NCBI GenBank assembly: GCA_050288105.1
Contig: JBNKDE010000002.1
Location: forward strand, 248,001-312,000
Source of the DNA: JACNJF01 sp050288105
GTDB taxonomy: Bacteria; Pseudomonadota; Gammaproteobacteria; GCA-001735895
Reading direction: 5' to 3'
DNA length: 64,000 bases
Part shown: positions 1 to 8,255 of the stretch, piece by piece
How the letters are laid out: each line of letters starts with the position of its first letter
Position numbering within the stretch: position 1 is the first letter of the stretch
Program-made: the position numbers and the translations under genes
Notes under the pieces: model-generated
Database searches by the model: none
The model's input: only the letters and a program-made list of their open reading frames with translations
What the model was told of the DNA's origin: nothing

Positions 1-1
1 A

Positions 2-481
2 TGGAAACTATGGTATACCTCGGTACCCGCACCGGAACAGACCGAAAAATTTGTCGAGTACGCGCTCATGCGACGCGATCAATTTGCCGAGATGCCGTAT
101 GTTATTCACGAGCACAAAACCAATAAGGTAGTCGGCAGCACCCGTTTCATGAACGTGGACGAACACAATCATCGACTGGAAATCGGCCATACCTGGTATG
201 CGCAAAGTTACCAGCAAACGGCTATCAATACCGAATGCAAACTGCTTCTGCTCACACACGCATTTGAGCAGCTGTCATCCATTGCGGTCGAGTTCCGTAC
301 CCACTGGATGAATCATCGATCACGCAAAGCCATTGAGCGGCTAGGCGCAAAACTGGACGGCGTACTGCGCAACCATCAAAAGTCAGCAGATGGCGAATAT
401 CGAGACACAGTCGTTTATTCGATAATTGAAAGTGAGTGGCCAACGGTGAAAAGGCATTTGCGTTATTTGTTGGGTGATTAG
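2..481 (+). CDS. GNAT acetyltransferase, RimJ/RimL type (5' end outside window)
   Basis: The reading frame is open from the first bases of the window, and the residues before the first internal ATG (68) are clearly coding (WYTSVPAPEQTEKFVEYAL), so the gene begins upstream. The visible 159 residues match the second half of the RimJ/RimL-type acetyltransferase fold: a beta strand with VVGSTRF, then LEIGHTWYAQSYQQTAINTE, which is the acetyl-CoA binding segment of this subfamily, then EFRTHWMNHRSRKAIERLGAK, its characteristic helix and RLGA turn. These enzymes acetylate N-terminal amines or small molecules; the substrate cannot be read from sequence. It is followed by the repeat array at 482-701, with no co-transcribed neighbour visible. 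Confidence 0.85.
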   Translation, partial: WKLWYTSVPAPEQTEKFVEYALMRRDQFAEMPYVIHEHKTNKVVGSTRFMNVDEHNHRLEIGHTWYAQSYQQTAINTECKLLLLTHAFEQLSSIAVEFRTHWMNHRSRKAIERLGAKLDGVLRNHQKSADGEYRDTVVYSIIESEWPTVKRHLRYLLGD

Positions 482-701
482 TTAAGACCGTGCCTTCGGT
501 GAGAGTCGCTCCTGCGAATTTAGATTATTTGATCGTGCTATCGGTGAGACTCCCTCTCGGCCTTCCCTGTTTATTTGGTCTTTCATAAGATGGTGCCACC
601 TGTGAGAGTCGCTCCTGTGAAAGTAAATCGTATGATCGTGCTATCTGTGAGAGTCCCTCTCGGCCTTCCCTGGCCTTCGGGACATAAGGCCATCCATGGC
701 C
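482..701. repeat. Repeat array A (two 103-bp periods, about 51-bp subunits)
   Basis: GAGAGTCGCTCCTG occurs at 501 and 604, and GATCGTGCTATC at 531 and 634, a period of 103 bp made of two similar subunits of about 51 bp. The subunit core on this strand reads CCCTCTCGGCCTTCCCTG, then GGCCTTCGGGACATAA in the last copy. The array ends with GGCCATCCATGGCC (688-701), directly against an A7 run that is the T-tract of a minus-strand terminator. The same element occurs near 11.1, 12.5 and 20.6 kb. Confidence 0.8.
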
Positions 702-733
702 AAAAAAAGACCTGTGAATTTCTTCACAGGTCT
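702..733 (-). terminator. Rho-independent terminator, minus strand
   Basis: A perfect stem GACCTGTGAA / TTCACAGGTC (709-732, 4-nt loop) is followed on the minus strand by T7 (702-708). No minus-strand protein gene lies upstream of it, so it most likely ends a non-coding transcript from the 734-855 region. Confidence 0.75.
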
Positions 734-855
734 AAAGGATAACCGGTCGGTTAGGATCACCGACTGGCTTTATGGGCCAACCATCGGTGAGTTTCAGCTC
801 ACGATTCTCACCGACGCCTGCAGCTTATATTAATAAAATTAATACAAGCTGAATG
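734..855 (-). ncRNA. Candidate structured small RNA ending in the 702-733 terminator
   Basis: Three further strong inverted repeats lie in a row: CCGGTCGGT / ACCGACTGG (743-751 with 759-767, one G-U pair), TCGGTGAG / CTCACCGA (784-791 with 807-814) and CAGCTT...AAGCTG with an inner TTAAT/ATTAA (821-851). Together with the terminator this makes four hairpins in about 150 bp, and only the minus strand has a T-tract at the end. No reading frame of useful length is present. A weak TAATAT box lies on the minus strand just upstream. The 5' end is not defined. The region could instead be a structured leader of the plus-strand GNAT gene at 905. Confidence 0.4.
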
Positions 856-904
856 GATAACGGGTTATATTAAATCGGCACATTCTTATAAAAGGCGTAG
901 TGTT

Positions 905-1312
905 ATGGAATATAAAGATAAAATACCCACCAAAAATGAATTTTTTCCACTTTATACGCAGTCAGGGTGGATAGAACGCCTGAACCTGAGCCCGGACGAG
1001 CTGGACAAAGCCATCCATAACAGCTTTGCCGTGGTCTCGGTATACGAAAATAATACGCTAATCGGTTTTGGTCGCGCAGTGTCCGATGGCGTTGCTTACG
1101 CGACCATCTATGATGTGATGGTATTACCCGTCTGGCAGGGTCAGGGTATCGGTAGCCAGATTATCCGTATCCTGGTGAACAAATGTGAGCGCCATGATAT
1201 TCGACGTGTCCACCTGTTTGCAGCCAAGGGCTCTGAACCCTTCTATAACCATCTGGGATTTGTCGCACGCCCTTACGACTCACCGGGAATGGTGTACGAA
1301 AAGGTGGGTTGA
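905..1312 (+). CDS. GNAT family N-acetyltransferase
   Basis: A 135-residue protein of typical single-domain GNAT size. The acetyl-CoA pyrophosphate-binding motif A is visible as VLPVWQGQGIGSQII (residues about 78-92), preceded by strand 4 (ATIYDVMV) and followed by the motif B region ending in FYNHLGFVARPYDSPGM. The N-terminal half contains the alpha1-alpha2 segment (FFPLYTQSGWIERLNLSPDEL), resembling the small YjdJ/AaaT-like acetyltransferases. The substrate is unknown. The gene stands alone: its upstream region is the structured stretch at 702-855 and it converges on the MshQ-like gene 21 bp downstream. Confidence 0.88.
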   Translation: MEYKDKIPTKNEFFPLYTQSGWIERLNLSPDELDKAIHNSFAVVSVYENNTLIGFGRAVSDGVAYATIYDVMVLPVWQGQGIGSQIIRILVNKCERHDIRRVHLFAAKGSEPFYNHLGFVARPYDSPGMVYEKVG

Positions 1313-1333
1313 ACCAACGCCTACGAGCAATTT

Positions 1334-4300
1334 CTAGCGGTAGATCTGGCGATAATAAATCTGTCGAGAATCACCCTGATAGATTCCGAAATTCGCTCTT
1401 GCGGACGGATTTTCAAGGCCTGGCGCGCCAGGCGTAGAATCCCAGTCATATCTCAACCAGGTTTCTCCTGAAATGGTTAAATTCGGGATAACCTCTACAA
1501 ACCCGGTATGGCCCACCCCCGGTGCAGTCAAATTAATATCCAGTATGCCCGCTACTGCAGTAATACTATTTACCGTAACAAGCGATGATCCGCCATTAGC
1601 TAAGGACTGGGTAACGCCAAGCTCATTTAAGATGTTGTGATCTATCGTGGTACAACTGTCATCGCTATTTAAGATGTAGTTACTGCCATTAAAATATTGG
1701 GTTCGCATCGGCATGGTCAAATCCATTAATTCAGATCCATACACATTGCTCATCCATAAACGCCCGTACCTTACGTCGGTGTTACCCAAAGATACCGGAC
1801 TGGACGCCACTAGCGTGACTTCATCTGAGCTATCGATCAACTGTACGATGCTATTGGTTACTGACTGTTGCGGCATATCCCAGCGCAAATCAATATCAAA
1901 CTGGGCCTGACCGATTGTGCCTGAGCTAAACCCTTCATTGACGGTATAAGCTTCATTGTCATAGGCCGCTGATGTTGCGCTGTTTTGCACATTTAACTCT
2001 GTTGCAATATCCAGCGTGGCATAACCGCCCCGATAACCATTGGTTAAAGCATCGCCAAGGCTTCTTGCCTCGAGTGTTACATTGGCGTCAAACGGTTGCC
2101 CCGCATAGGTAAAAGTGTCGCAGCCGTTATTCACGATAGCCGCGGTAACCGAATAGTGATGGGGATTGAAGCGACCCACATAGCCGGATTTGGAAACCGT
2201 TGCCTGTGTTTCTACAGCACCGGTACCCAGGTAATCGCCATCGCTGATTGCAGCCCGCATCTCGATAACGCCTACGTTATTAAACACGGCAGTATTGGTT
2301 GAATCAGCGCCTGCAGTAAATCCATTCAGTGTCTGCGGTGGAAAATTCGCGTCCGGATAACTGCTAGTAATCGGATCTATGAACATCGCATCAAGCTGAA
2401 CCTGCTCGCCCTCTTGACCAAAATTGGGTGCCCCCAGATAACTCACCCCACCCAGAGTTACTGTATTTCCAGAAAGATCGGCGTTATTTGACGGATCATT
2501 ATCATCGTGATTGTCTGGCACACCATCGGTATTACTATCATCGGAAGCATTCCATAAAGCAGCTGAAACATTAACCGTAAAGGCTTCACCCGCCGCCCTG
2601 TATACTGAACCGGTGTGATCAGCTGCAGCTGGATTAGCAACGGCCTGGATATCAAACCCGAATGGACGCGACACAAACTGGTTGCTGCTGCCATTCAATG
2701 TAACCCCGGTGCTCGGCAACGTAGCTGGCAGGGTGTGCTGTGCATACAACCTGATTGCCCCGGTATCAGGATAATTCAATACAAAACTGGCTTCTCCAGT
2801 AACTCCAAAATCCAGTGACACATTCTGATAATTCAAACCAGCACCTGAACTGGTACCTGTAATCAACGTCGATGGCGAGGTTGCGCCCAGATACAAAGGC
2901 CTTACACAGGAAGCAGGGGTACTGCACTCAAATGCTATCTCGACAGGCGTTACTCCGGTCAATACCGTTTCACAGGCGCCGGTATCAGTGTTGGTTTCAA
3001 CCGCCTTTAAAGTTAACGCCTGCTGCCCGGGACTGGTATCAGACGCTTTTCCAGCGATTTGTGTACCGATATCGTTATACACCGCATCCGCATAAAAACG
3101 AAAACCGGTGTTGCTAAAGGCTATGGGTGCCTGGGCCTCAGTGCCGTTGTCATTATCACTGACTGAACCATCAGAAACATCAATATCCATATGCGGAGCA
3201 GTGGTTGCTGTTGTTTTAGTCAGCCAGAACTGTGCGGAAGATTCTCCACCGCTAAAAGTGTATTGGTTCGGCGCAGTAAAGGTGCCACTTCCTGATCTTA
3301 GCGCCCAACCATCGTTGGCGATTGAGGTTGTTAACGTAATGGTGGTAGATGAAGACGGATTTATAGTCTGGTCACCAGCATCATGAGCGGTAACGGTCAC
3401 AGATTCAGCCTCGCAGGTGACCCCGCTAGTACTGTGGCTGATGACATAATGATCGGGTCCAGTGATGGCACAAGTCCTGGTCAGGTTCATGACTGCGCTG
3501 ATTTGAGCCGCAGATAACACCCCATCGTAAACCCTGACTTCATCAATATTGCCGTTAAATCTATAGTTTGCGCTACCTTCTCCACTGTTATTATTTTCAC
3601 CCCCAATACTGGCTGCACCAGAATCAACACCCCAGGTTCCGGTATAGGTTGGGGCTGTGACACCACCAGTTAAGGTCACCGCCGTGCCATTGACATAAAT
3701 TTGCCGAGTCTTGGCTGATACATCATGCACCGCTGCCACATGGTACCAACGGCCTGTTGAAATGACCGCACTTTGCGTATCGACTGAAATCGGACTTACG
3801 CTTCTTGAAAAAAACCTTAACTGGCCATTTCCGCCATCTCCCAGGCTTAATCCAAATCCATTTGAATTATTCTGATCATCTACATAAATACGCTGATCAT
3901 TGCCTGTTTCATTTGCATATATCCATGCGGTAATGGTGAAGCTATCCGACAGGTTGGTCATTCCAGTTAAATCCACGTAATCATCAGCGCCATCAAACGC
4001 GCCATAGCGACAGGTTCCGGGATCACCCGCAATCGCAGGATTACTTCCTCCGGTATTAGCGCCATTGACTGCTGTCGCATTTAACGTCCCCTGCGAGTCC
4101 ACAACTTCTCCAGCACTACCATTCCAGCTCGATTCATCAAAATGCCATTCAACCAGCGGTGAATCGAGGCAAACTCTGGGGGAGCCGTCGTAGTTATTTC
4201 CATCGCGCTGGTTGGTATAGATACTGGAAACCTGTGTATCTGATAACACAGTGTCAAAAATCAATAATTCATCCAGTTCAGCCTGCAGGTATTCAGGGCT

Positions 4301-5806
4301 CCCCGCCGTATCCTCAATCCGACCAATGCTGGTGAAGTTGGTACCTACATCGCCAGAACCGGTAGTACCAGAAGCATTCAGCGCCCCATCAATGTAAATC
4401 TTATAGGCACCACTGGGCGAATCACGTGTGAGCACCACATGATGATAAACGCCATCATTGATAGCTACACTGGATTTTGCTGATGGTGTATCCCATTTTG
4501 AGATCCCGATATGACCGGTTGCATCCAGCCAGCCCCAGAAAATATCATCACCCCCTCCTGACTGTTCGACTCCAGCAACGCCTGGGGCTTGCCAGTTGGT
4601 ATTATTCCCGGTTTGAGTAGTTTTTATCCAGAAGCTCATGGATGCAGTGGTACGCAGAGTCGCGTAGATATCGTTCGAGACCAGATAATCATTTATCCCA
4701 TCAAACTGACCGGCTCGACACACCTGCCCCAGGGCAACGGTGTTGACACCACTGCCTGGACTGATCGATGCATGGTTGGCATTGGCAGAGCTGTCCAAAA
4801 CCTCGTTAGGAGTGCCTGTCCAGCTGAGTTCATCAAAATGGAAATCCATATTCGCTGCTAAACTGGCTGCACCACAGGCTTCGATCCTGAGATTGTCGAT
4901 ATAAAACCGGTCATACCAGCCCAGATTATTTGAGGTAATAAATCGTATCTGGAAATCATTGGCCAAAAACGAGCTCGGAACCGTCAAGTTAGCATTACCG
5001 CTGCCAACATTCGATCCAGCGAAATTTTGCAGACTGGTCCATCCATTACCTCCGCCCTGGATCTCCACATCGATGTAATCATTACCATTATCAAACCCAC
5101 TTTCCTGATATGCAAAGGTCAGCGTAGCCGATGCATAAGCTGATAAATCGCCATTTCTTGTAATACTACGATTACTATTTGCTATCAGCAGTCTGCTTCC
5201 AGTGATGAGGATATATCCATCAACCGGTGAGTTATTGTCATTGGTTTCCACCCAGTTTGATGACCAGTTAATGGTTCCATCCTGATTGCTGTAGCTGGTT
5301 GAATTAAAATCATCTCCCAGGGTTTCACACCCTGCCGCAGGCGCGGGGCTCACACCTGTACATTGAGAATGTGTTGGCGAACAAATGCCATTAACCACGG
5401 TACCTTGATCCAGATTCAAGTTATCTGCCGCAGTTAAATTACCTACAACAATTGAATCTTCGCCTATTCTTATGTCATCTCCAGCTGAGATATCCCCGGT
5501 AAAATTTGCTCTGCTCGAAATCCTGACATCATTAGTCACATTTATATTTAAGGTGAAGCCATTGGCTTGAACCGTAAAATCTTCTCCCGCTCTAAAATCA
5601 CCTGTAATATTTAAGGTGACATCTGCGGTTAAAATGATGATGGTATCTTCCGGCAGGTCCATAGTGCCACTACAGGTATAAACCGGCCCACTACCAGTAC
5701 ACCCGAATGGATTTCCCGTTATATCTGCCGGCAGAGTATAAGTGGCTGCATATGCGTGGGTATAACTGACTAGCCACAGAGAGAAAATAAGTAATGCTTT
5801 TTTCAT
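1334..5806 (-). CDS. MshQ-like exported protein with LamG and DUF6701 domains
   Basis: A 1490-residue protein with a signal peptide (MKKALLIFSLWLVSYTHAYA). Residues about 50-150 form short repeats (DFRAGED..., RISSRANFTGDISAGDDIRIGE) like a bactofilin-type polymer domain. A beta-sandwich follows at about 155-310, then two LamG/concanavalin-like domains (about 315-545 and 550-790) with the ASMSFWIKT and SFTITAWIYA signatures. The C-terminal 600 residues match DUF6701, ending in ARANFGIYQGDSRQIYYR. This architecture is that of MshQ, the large protein of the MSHA pilus locus. No other msh or type IV pilus gene is in the window, so this is an orphan or MshQ-like adhesin rather than a confirmed MSHA subunit. 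It is monocistronic. Confidence 0.8.
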   Translation of the reverse strand: MKKALLIFSLWLVSYTHAYAATYTLPADITGNPFGCTGSGPVYTCSGTMDLPEDTIIILTADVTLNITGDFRAGEDFTVQANGFTLNINVTNDVRISSRANFTGDISAGDDIRIGEDSIVVGNLTAADNLNLDQGTVVNGICSPTHSQCTGVSPAPAAGCETLGDDFNSTSYSNQDGTINWSSNWVETNDNNSPVDGYILITGSRLLIANSNRSITRNGDLSAYASATLTFAYQESGFDNGNDYIDVEIQGGGNGWTSLQNFAGSNVGSGNANLTVPSSFLANDFQIRFITSNNLGWYDRFYIDNLRIEACGAASLAANMDFHFDELSWTGTPNEVLDSSANANHASISPGSGVNTVALGQVCRAGQFDGINDYLVSNDIYATLRTTASMSFWIKTTQTGNNTNWQAPGVAGVEQSGGGDDIFWGWLDATGHIGISKWDTPSAKSSVAINDGVYHHVVLTRDSPSGAYKIYIDGALNASGTTGSGDVGTNFTSIGRIEDTAGSPEYLQAELDELLIFDTVLSDTQVSSIYTNQRDGNNYDGSPRVCLDSPLVEWHFDESSWNGSAGEVVDSQGTLNATAVNGANTGGSNPAIAGDPGTCRYGAFDGADDYVDLTGMTNLSDSFTITAWIYANETGNDQRIYVDDQNNSNGFGLSLGDGGNGQLRFFSRSVSPISVDTQSAVISTGRWYHVAAVHDVSAKTRQIYVNGTAVTLTGGVTAPTYTGTWGVDSGAASIGGENNNSGEGSANYRFNGNIDEVRVYDGVLSAAQISAVMNLTRTCAITGPDHYVISHSTSGVTCEAESVTVTAHDAGDQTINPSSSTTITLTTSIANDGWALRSGSGTFTAPNQYTFSGGESSAQFWLTKTTATTAPHMDIDVSDGSVSDNDNGTEAQAPIAFSNTGFRFYADAVYNDIGTQIAGKASDTSPGQQALTLKAVETNTDTGACETVLTGVTPVEIAFECSTPASCVRPLYLGATSPSTLITGTSSGAGLNYQNVSLDFGVTGEASFVLNYPDTGAIRLYAQHTLPATLPSTGVTLNGSSNQFVSRPFGFDIQAVANPAAADHTGSVYRAAGEAFTVNVSAALWNASDDSNTDGVPDNHDDNDPSNNADLSGNTVTLGGVSYLGAPNFGQEGEQVQLDAMFIDPITSSYPDANFPPQTLNGFTAGADSTNTAVFNNVGVIEMRAAISDGDYLGTGAVETQATVSKSGYVGRFNPHHYSVTAAIVNNGCDTFTYAGQPFDANVTLEARSLGDALTNGYRGGYATLDIATELNVQNSATSAAYDNEAYTVNEGFSSGTIGQAQFDIDLRWDMPQQSVTNSIVQLIDSSDEVTLVASSPVSLGNTDVRYGRLWMSNVYGSELMDLTMPMRTQYFNGSNYILNSDDSCTTIDHNILNELGVTQSLANGGSSLVTVNSITAVAGILDINLTAPGVGHTGFVEVIPNLTISGETWLRYDWDSTPGAPGLENPSARANFGIYQGDSRQIYYRQIYR

Positions 5807-5960
5807 ATCGATTGGTTGCCGGGTGATGACACAGGTTTTATACAGTAGCTTACTGGTCCTAAACTTATCTGATTATAGTCCACATAAATCTACCAATATG
5901 TCCCTGAATGATTAATATTCCTGGACAACTGGTATCACTGAGGTATTTAGGTAAAGCCCA

Positions 5961-6305
5961 ATGACACAAACTGACTTTTTAACTCAGCTTCTAGCAAAGC
6001 CAAATACGGTCGATTTTGAGCACTGTATCGCGTATATCGACAGCCATTACCGCTTCATGGCCGCAAGATTTACTAATGGTCCCCTTATCAATGAAAAAGG
6101 CCAGAATGAAGGCAGCTGTAAAATATTTGCATTTGGTTTACTTAACGCACTAAGCGAGGACCAAACCCTGGCCTGTTTTGGTCGATTTTATCGCGAAGAG
6201 GTACTGCAAAATCCAGCCGGCGATAACCATCAAAATATTCGCCAATTCATGCAAACAGGCTGGAAAGGCATCCACTTCGACGAAATTCCATTAGCAAATC
6301 GTTAA
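5961..6305 (+). CDS. HopJ type III effector family protein
   Basis: A 114-residue protein covering the whole HopJ family domain. Recognisable features are the FEHCIAYIDSHYRF helix, FTNGPLINEKGQNEGSCKIFAFGLLN in the middle, and the C-terminal CFGRFYREEVLQNPAGDNHQNIRQFM. Family members are widespread in free-living proteobacteria with no type III secretion system, so the effector name comes from a Pseudomonas syringae protein and says little about function here. No signal peptide or secretion gene is present. The start at 5961 gives the family's usual N-terminus but has only a weak ribosome binding site. Confidence 0.85.
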   Translation: MTQTDFLTQLLAKPNTVDFEHCIAYIDSHYRFMAARFTNGPLINEKGQNEGSCKIFAFGLLNALSEDQTLACFGRFYREEVLQNPAGDNHQNIRQFMQTGWKGIHFDEIPLANR

Positions 6306-6399
6306 TACTTCCATGTTGCGCCGCAGCATGTGACCTATGTCAATTTATATCATCGGATATACCCCTAAACTCGATCCCTCATTTTTCTGGGGGAATTCA

Positions 6400-6774
6400 A
6401 TGCAAATCATCAGTTTTATCTTACTCGCCATTCTGGGCATAGCGATGCTCATGATCAGTGTCTTTTTCGTACTGCTGATCAGCAAAAATATGCAGAACGG
6501 GCGTACATTTCGCAAGAACCTGGCGCAAAGTATTGAACAACTGCGCATGACCCGGGTGCTTAAGGTTCTGGGCCTGGATTTTGACATTTACCTGCATAAA
6601 TCAACTGTTCAGCAAATCACGAAGAACATGTCTGCCTGTGAAAACTGTCAAACCACTTCTGTATGTGATGAAAAGCTCAGTAACACCTCTGTCCAACAGG
6701 TAGAGCTGGATTTTTGCCCAGTGCATAGCAATCTGATCCAGTTTCCTGAACTGACTGCGAAAACTGCTTCTTAA
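6400..6774 (+). CDS. Membrane-anchored DUF6455 protein
   Basis: The protein has one N-terminal transmembrane helix (IISFILLAILGIAMLMISVFF would span the bilayer) followed by a soluble domain. RMTRVLKVLGLDFDIYL, MSACENCQTTSVCDEKL and FCPVHSNLIQF match the DUF6455 pattern of a short helix pair with four conserved cysteines (CxxC...C...C), probably a metal or redox site. The function is unknown. I chose the ATG at 6400 because GGGGG lies just upstream and it places the membrane helix at the N-terminus; an in-frame ATG at 6337 would add 21 residues without a ribosome binding site. Confidence 0.7.
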   Translation: MQIISFILLAILGIAMLMISVFFVLLISKNMQNGRTFRKNLAQSIEQLRMTRVLKVLGLDFDIYLHKSTVQQITKNMSACENCQTTSVCDEKLSNTSVQQVELDFCPVHSNLIQFPELTAKTAS

Positions 6775-6823
6775 ATCTACTCCGCGCTTATTGCGCACCG
6801 GCTAAATCTTTTTACAATGCTCT

Positions 6824-6848
6824 CTAAAGCCTGACGTTCAGGCTTTAG
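6824..6848 (+). terminator. Strong hairpin downstream of the DUF6455 gene
   Basis: A perfect 11-bp stem CTAAAGCCTGA / TCAGGCTTTAG with a CGT loop, followed on the plus strand by ATTTGATAT. The T-tract is short, so termination is likely but not certain. The next gene starts 47 bp further on. Confidence 0.6.
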
Positions 6849-6895
6849 ATTTGATATGATTCTGCACAGGTCAATTTCTGGTAAGGATTATAGTC

Positions 6896-7336
6896 ATGCA
6901 GAGCTCCATCAAACCCGGCCTTAAGCACACTCACACCTTCGTTATCCCGGTTTCCAAAACGGTACCCTCTCTATACCCCGAATCCGATGAATTCATCCAA
7001 ATGCCCGAGGTTTTTGCAACCGGGTTTCTGGTCGGGTTTCTTGAGTGGACCTGCATTCTATGCATCAATCCGCATCTGGACTGGCCCAACCAGCAGACAG
7101 TAGGTACCCATATCGACGTCAGTCACGAGGCTGCAACGCCGCCTGGCTTCGAAGTCAGCGCAACCGTCGAACTGGTCGAAGTTGATGGTCGCCGACTGGT
7201 ATTTAATGTCGAGGCACACGATGGGGTAGACCTGATCTCGCGTGGTCGCCACGAACGTTTCATTATCAACAAGGAAAAATTTAATCAACGCCTGGATGAA
7301 AAACATCAATCTCATTTGAATGATGTCCTGATTTAA
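6896..7336 (+). CDS. Hotdog-fold thioesterase, fluoroacetyl-CoA thioesterase (FlK) type
   Basis: The 146-residue protein has the single-hotdog pattern of the FlK-like thioesterase family: a short N-terminal strand (KHTHTFVIPVSKTVPSLYPES), the central helix (FATGFLVGFLEWTCILCINP), then TVGTHIDVSHEAATPPGFEVSATVELVEVDGRRLVFNVEAHD and a C-terminal ISRGRHERFII strand. Family members hydrolyse small acyl-CoAs or act as hotdog scaffolds. AGGATTATAGTC precedes the ATG. It is followed after 23 bp by the bcp gene and may share a transcript with it. Confidence 0.8.
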   Translation: MQSSIKPGLKHTHTFVIPVSKTVPSLYPESDEFIQMPEVFATGFLVGFLEWTCILCINPHLDWPNQQTVGTHIDVSHEAATPPGFEVSATVELVEVDGRRLVFNVEAHDGVDLISRGRHERFIINKEKFNQRLDEKHQSHLNDVLI

Positions 7337-7359
7337 TATTCTTAAAGAAGGGGGAAGCC

Positions 7360-7833
7360 ATGCTAGAAATAAATACCACAGCACCCGATTTTGTATCAAT
7401 TGATCAAAACAACCAGACCGTTAAACTCTCCGACTTTAGTGGCAGCTATGTCGTACTTTATTTTTATCCCAAGGATGACACACCCGGCTGCACCATTCAG
7501 GCTAACGACTTTACTGCGACGGCGGATCAATTTGCTCAGCAAAATGCAGTAATCATTGGCGTTAGCAAGGATGACCGCAACAGTCACCAGGCCTTTATTG
7601 AGAAATTTAACCTGAATCTCATCTTGCTGGCGGATACTTCAGGCGAACTTTGCGCCCTTTATGACGTTTGGCAGCGCATGCAAAGAAATGGCAGGGAATA
7701 TATGGGGATACAACGCTCTACATTTGTTATAAACCCCTCTGGCCACTTGATTTATGTCGAATACTCAGTCGACCCCGAAGGGCATGCCGAAAAAATTCTA
7801 CGGCTCATTAAACAGCAGCACTCAGGAGGGTAG
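7360..7833 (+). CDS. bcp: Bcp/PrxQ-type thioredoxin-dependent peroxiredoxin
   Basis: The 157-residue protein has the AhpC/TSA fold: N-terminal APDFVSIDQNNQTVKLSDF, then YFYPKDDTPGCTIQANDF with the peroxidatic cysteine at about residue 45. Bcp reduces hydrogen and organic peroxides in the cytoplasm using thioredoxin. The usual Bcp motif is PGCTxEAC with a resolving cysteine five residues on; here that residue is Asn (PGCTIQAND), so the enzyme would work as a 1-Cys peroxiredoxin or use the later cysteine in GELCALYDVW. GGGGGAAG sits before the ATG. The downstream GFA gene starts 5 bp after the stop. Confidence 0.88.
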   Translation: MLEINTTAPDFVSIDQNNQTVKLSDFSGSYVVLYFYPKDDTPGCTIQANDFTATADQFAQQNAVIIGVSKDDRNSHQAFIEKFNLNLILLADTSGELCALYDVWQRMQRNGREYMGIQRSTFVINPSGHLIYVEYSVDPEGHAEKILRLIKQQHSGG

Positions 7834-7837
7834 CGCA

Positions 7838-8197
7838 ATGTCAGAGACCTATCATGGCAGTTGTCACTGCGGCGCGGTTAAATTTTCCTACAGCGGTGAA
7901 AAAATCGAGAAAGGGTTGCGTTGTAATTGCTCGGTGTGCGCGCGCAAAGGCGCGTTGATGTCTGCAGAGGCCATTCCCATTGAAAAATTGACTATCGATG
8001 CACAGGAAGGCTCGCTGGGGCTTTATCAATTTGGCGCGAAAACGGCCAAACATTTTTTCTGTAAAACCTGTGGCATCTATCCATTCAATGAAACTGCCCG
8101 AGTGCCCGGTCACTACCGTGTTAATCTGGGCTGTATCGACGGCATTGACACCTTTAATATGGAATTTGACGTATTCGACGGGAAACACCTGTTGTGA
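7838..8197 (+). CDS. GFA/CENP-V family zinc protein
   Basis: The 119-residue protein carries the zinc-binding cysteines of the GFA fold: CHCGAV near residue 8, CNCSVCARKG at about 28-31, and FFCKTCGIYPF at about 75-78. The family includes glutathione-dependent formaldehyde-activating proteins, but most small members have no proven substrate. I placed the start at 7838 because CAGGAGGG lies at the right distance; a longer frame from 7754 would overlap bcp by 80 bp. Five bases separate it from bcp, so the two are probably co-translated, which suggests a stress or detoxification role. Confidence 0.87.
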   Translation: MSETYHGSCHCGAVKFSYSGEKIEKGLRCNCSVCARKGALMSAEAIPIEKLTIDAQEGSLGLYQFGAKTAKHFFCKTCGIYPFNETARVPGHYRVNLGCIDGIDTFNMEFDVFDGKHLL

Positions 8198-8255
8198 CAA
8201 TCGACTTAAATACAGCTAGCTGTCGTACTGAATAGCAGGGCTTCCGCTACCATTC

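Noticed and set aside
7058..7399. 113-residue minus-strand open frame
   Set aside because: Antisense to the hotdog thioesterase gene, which has clear family motifs.
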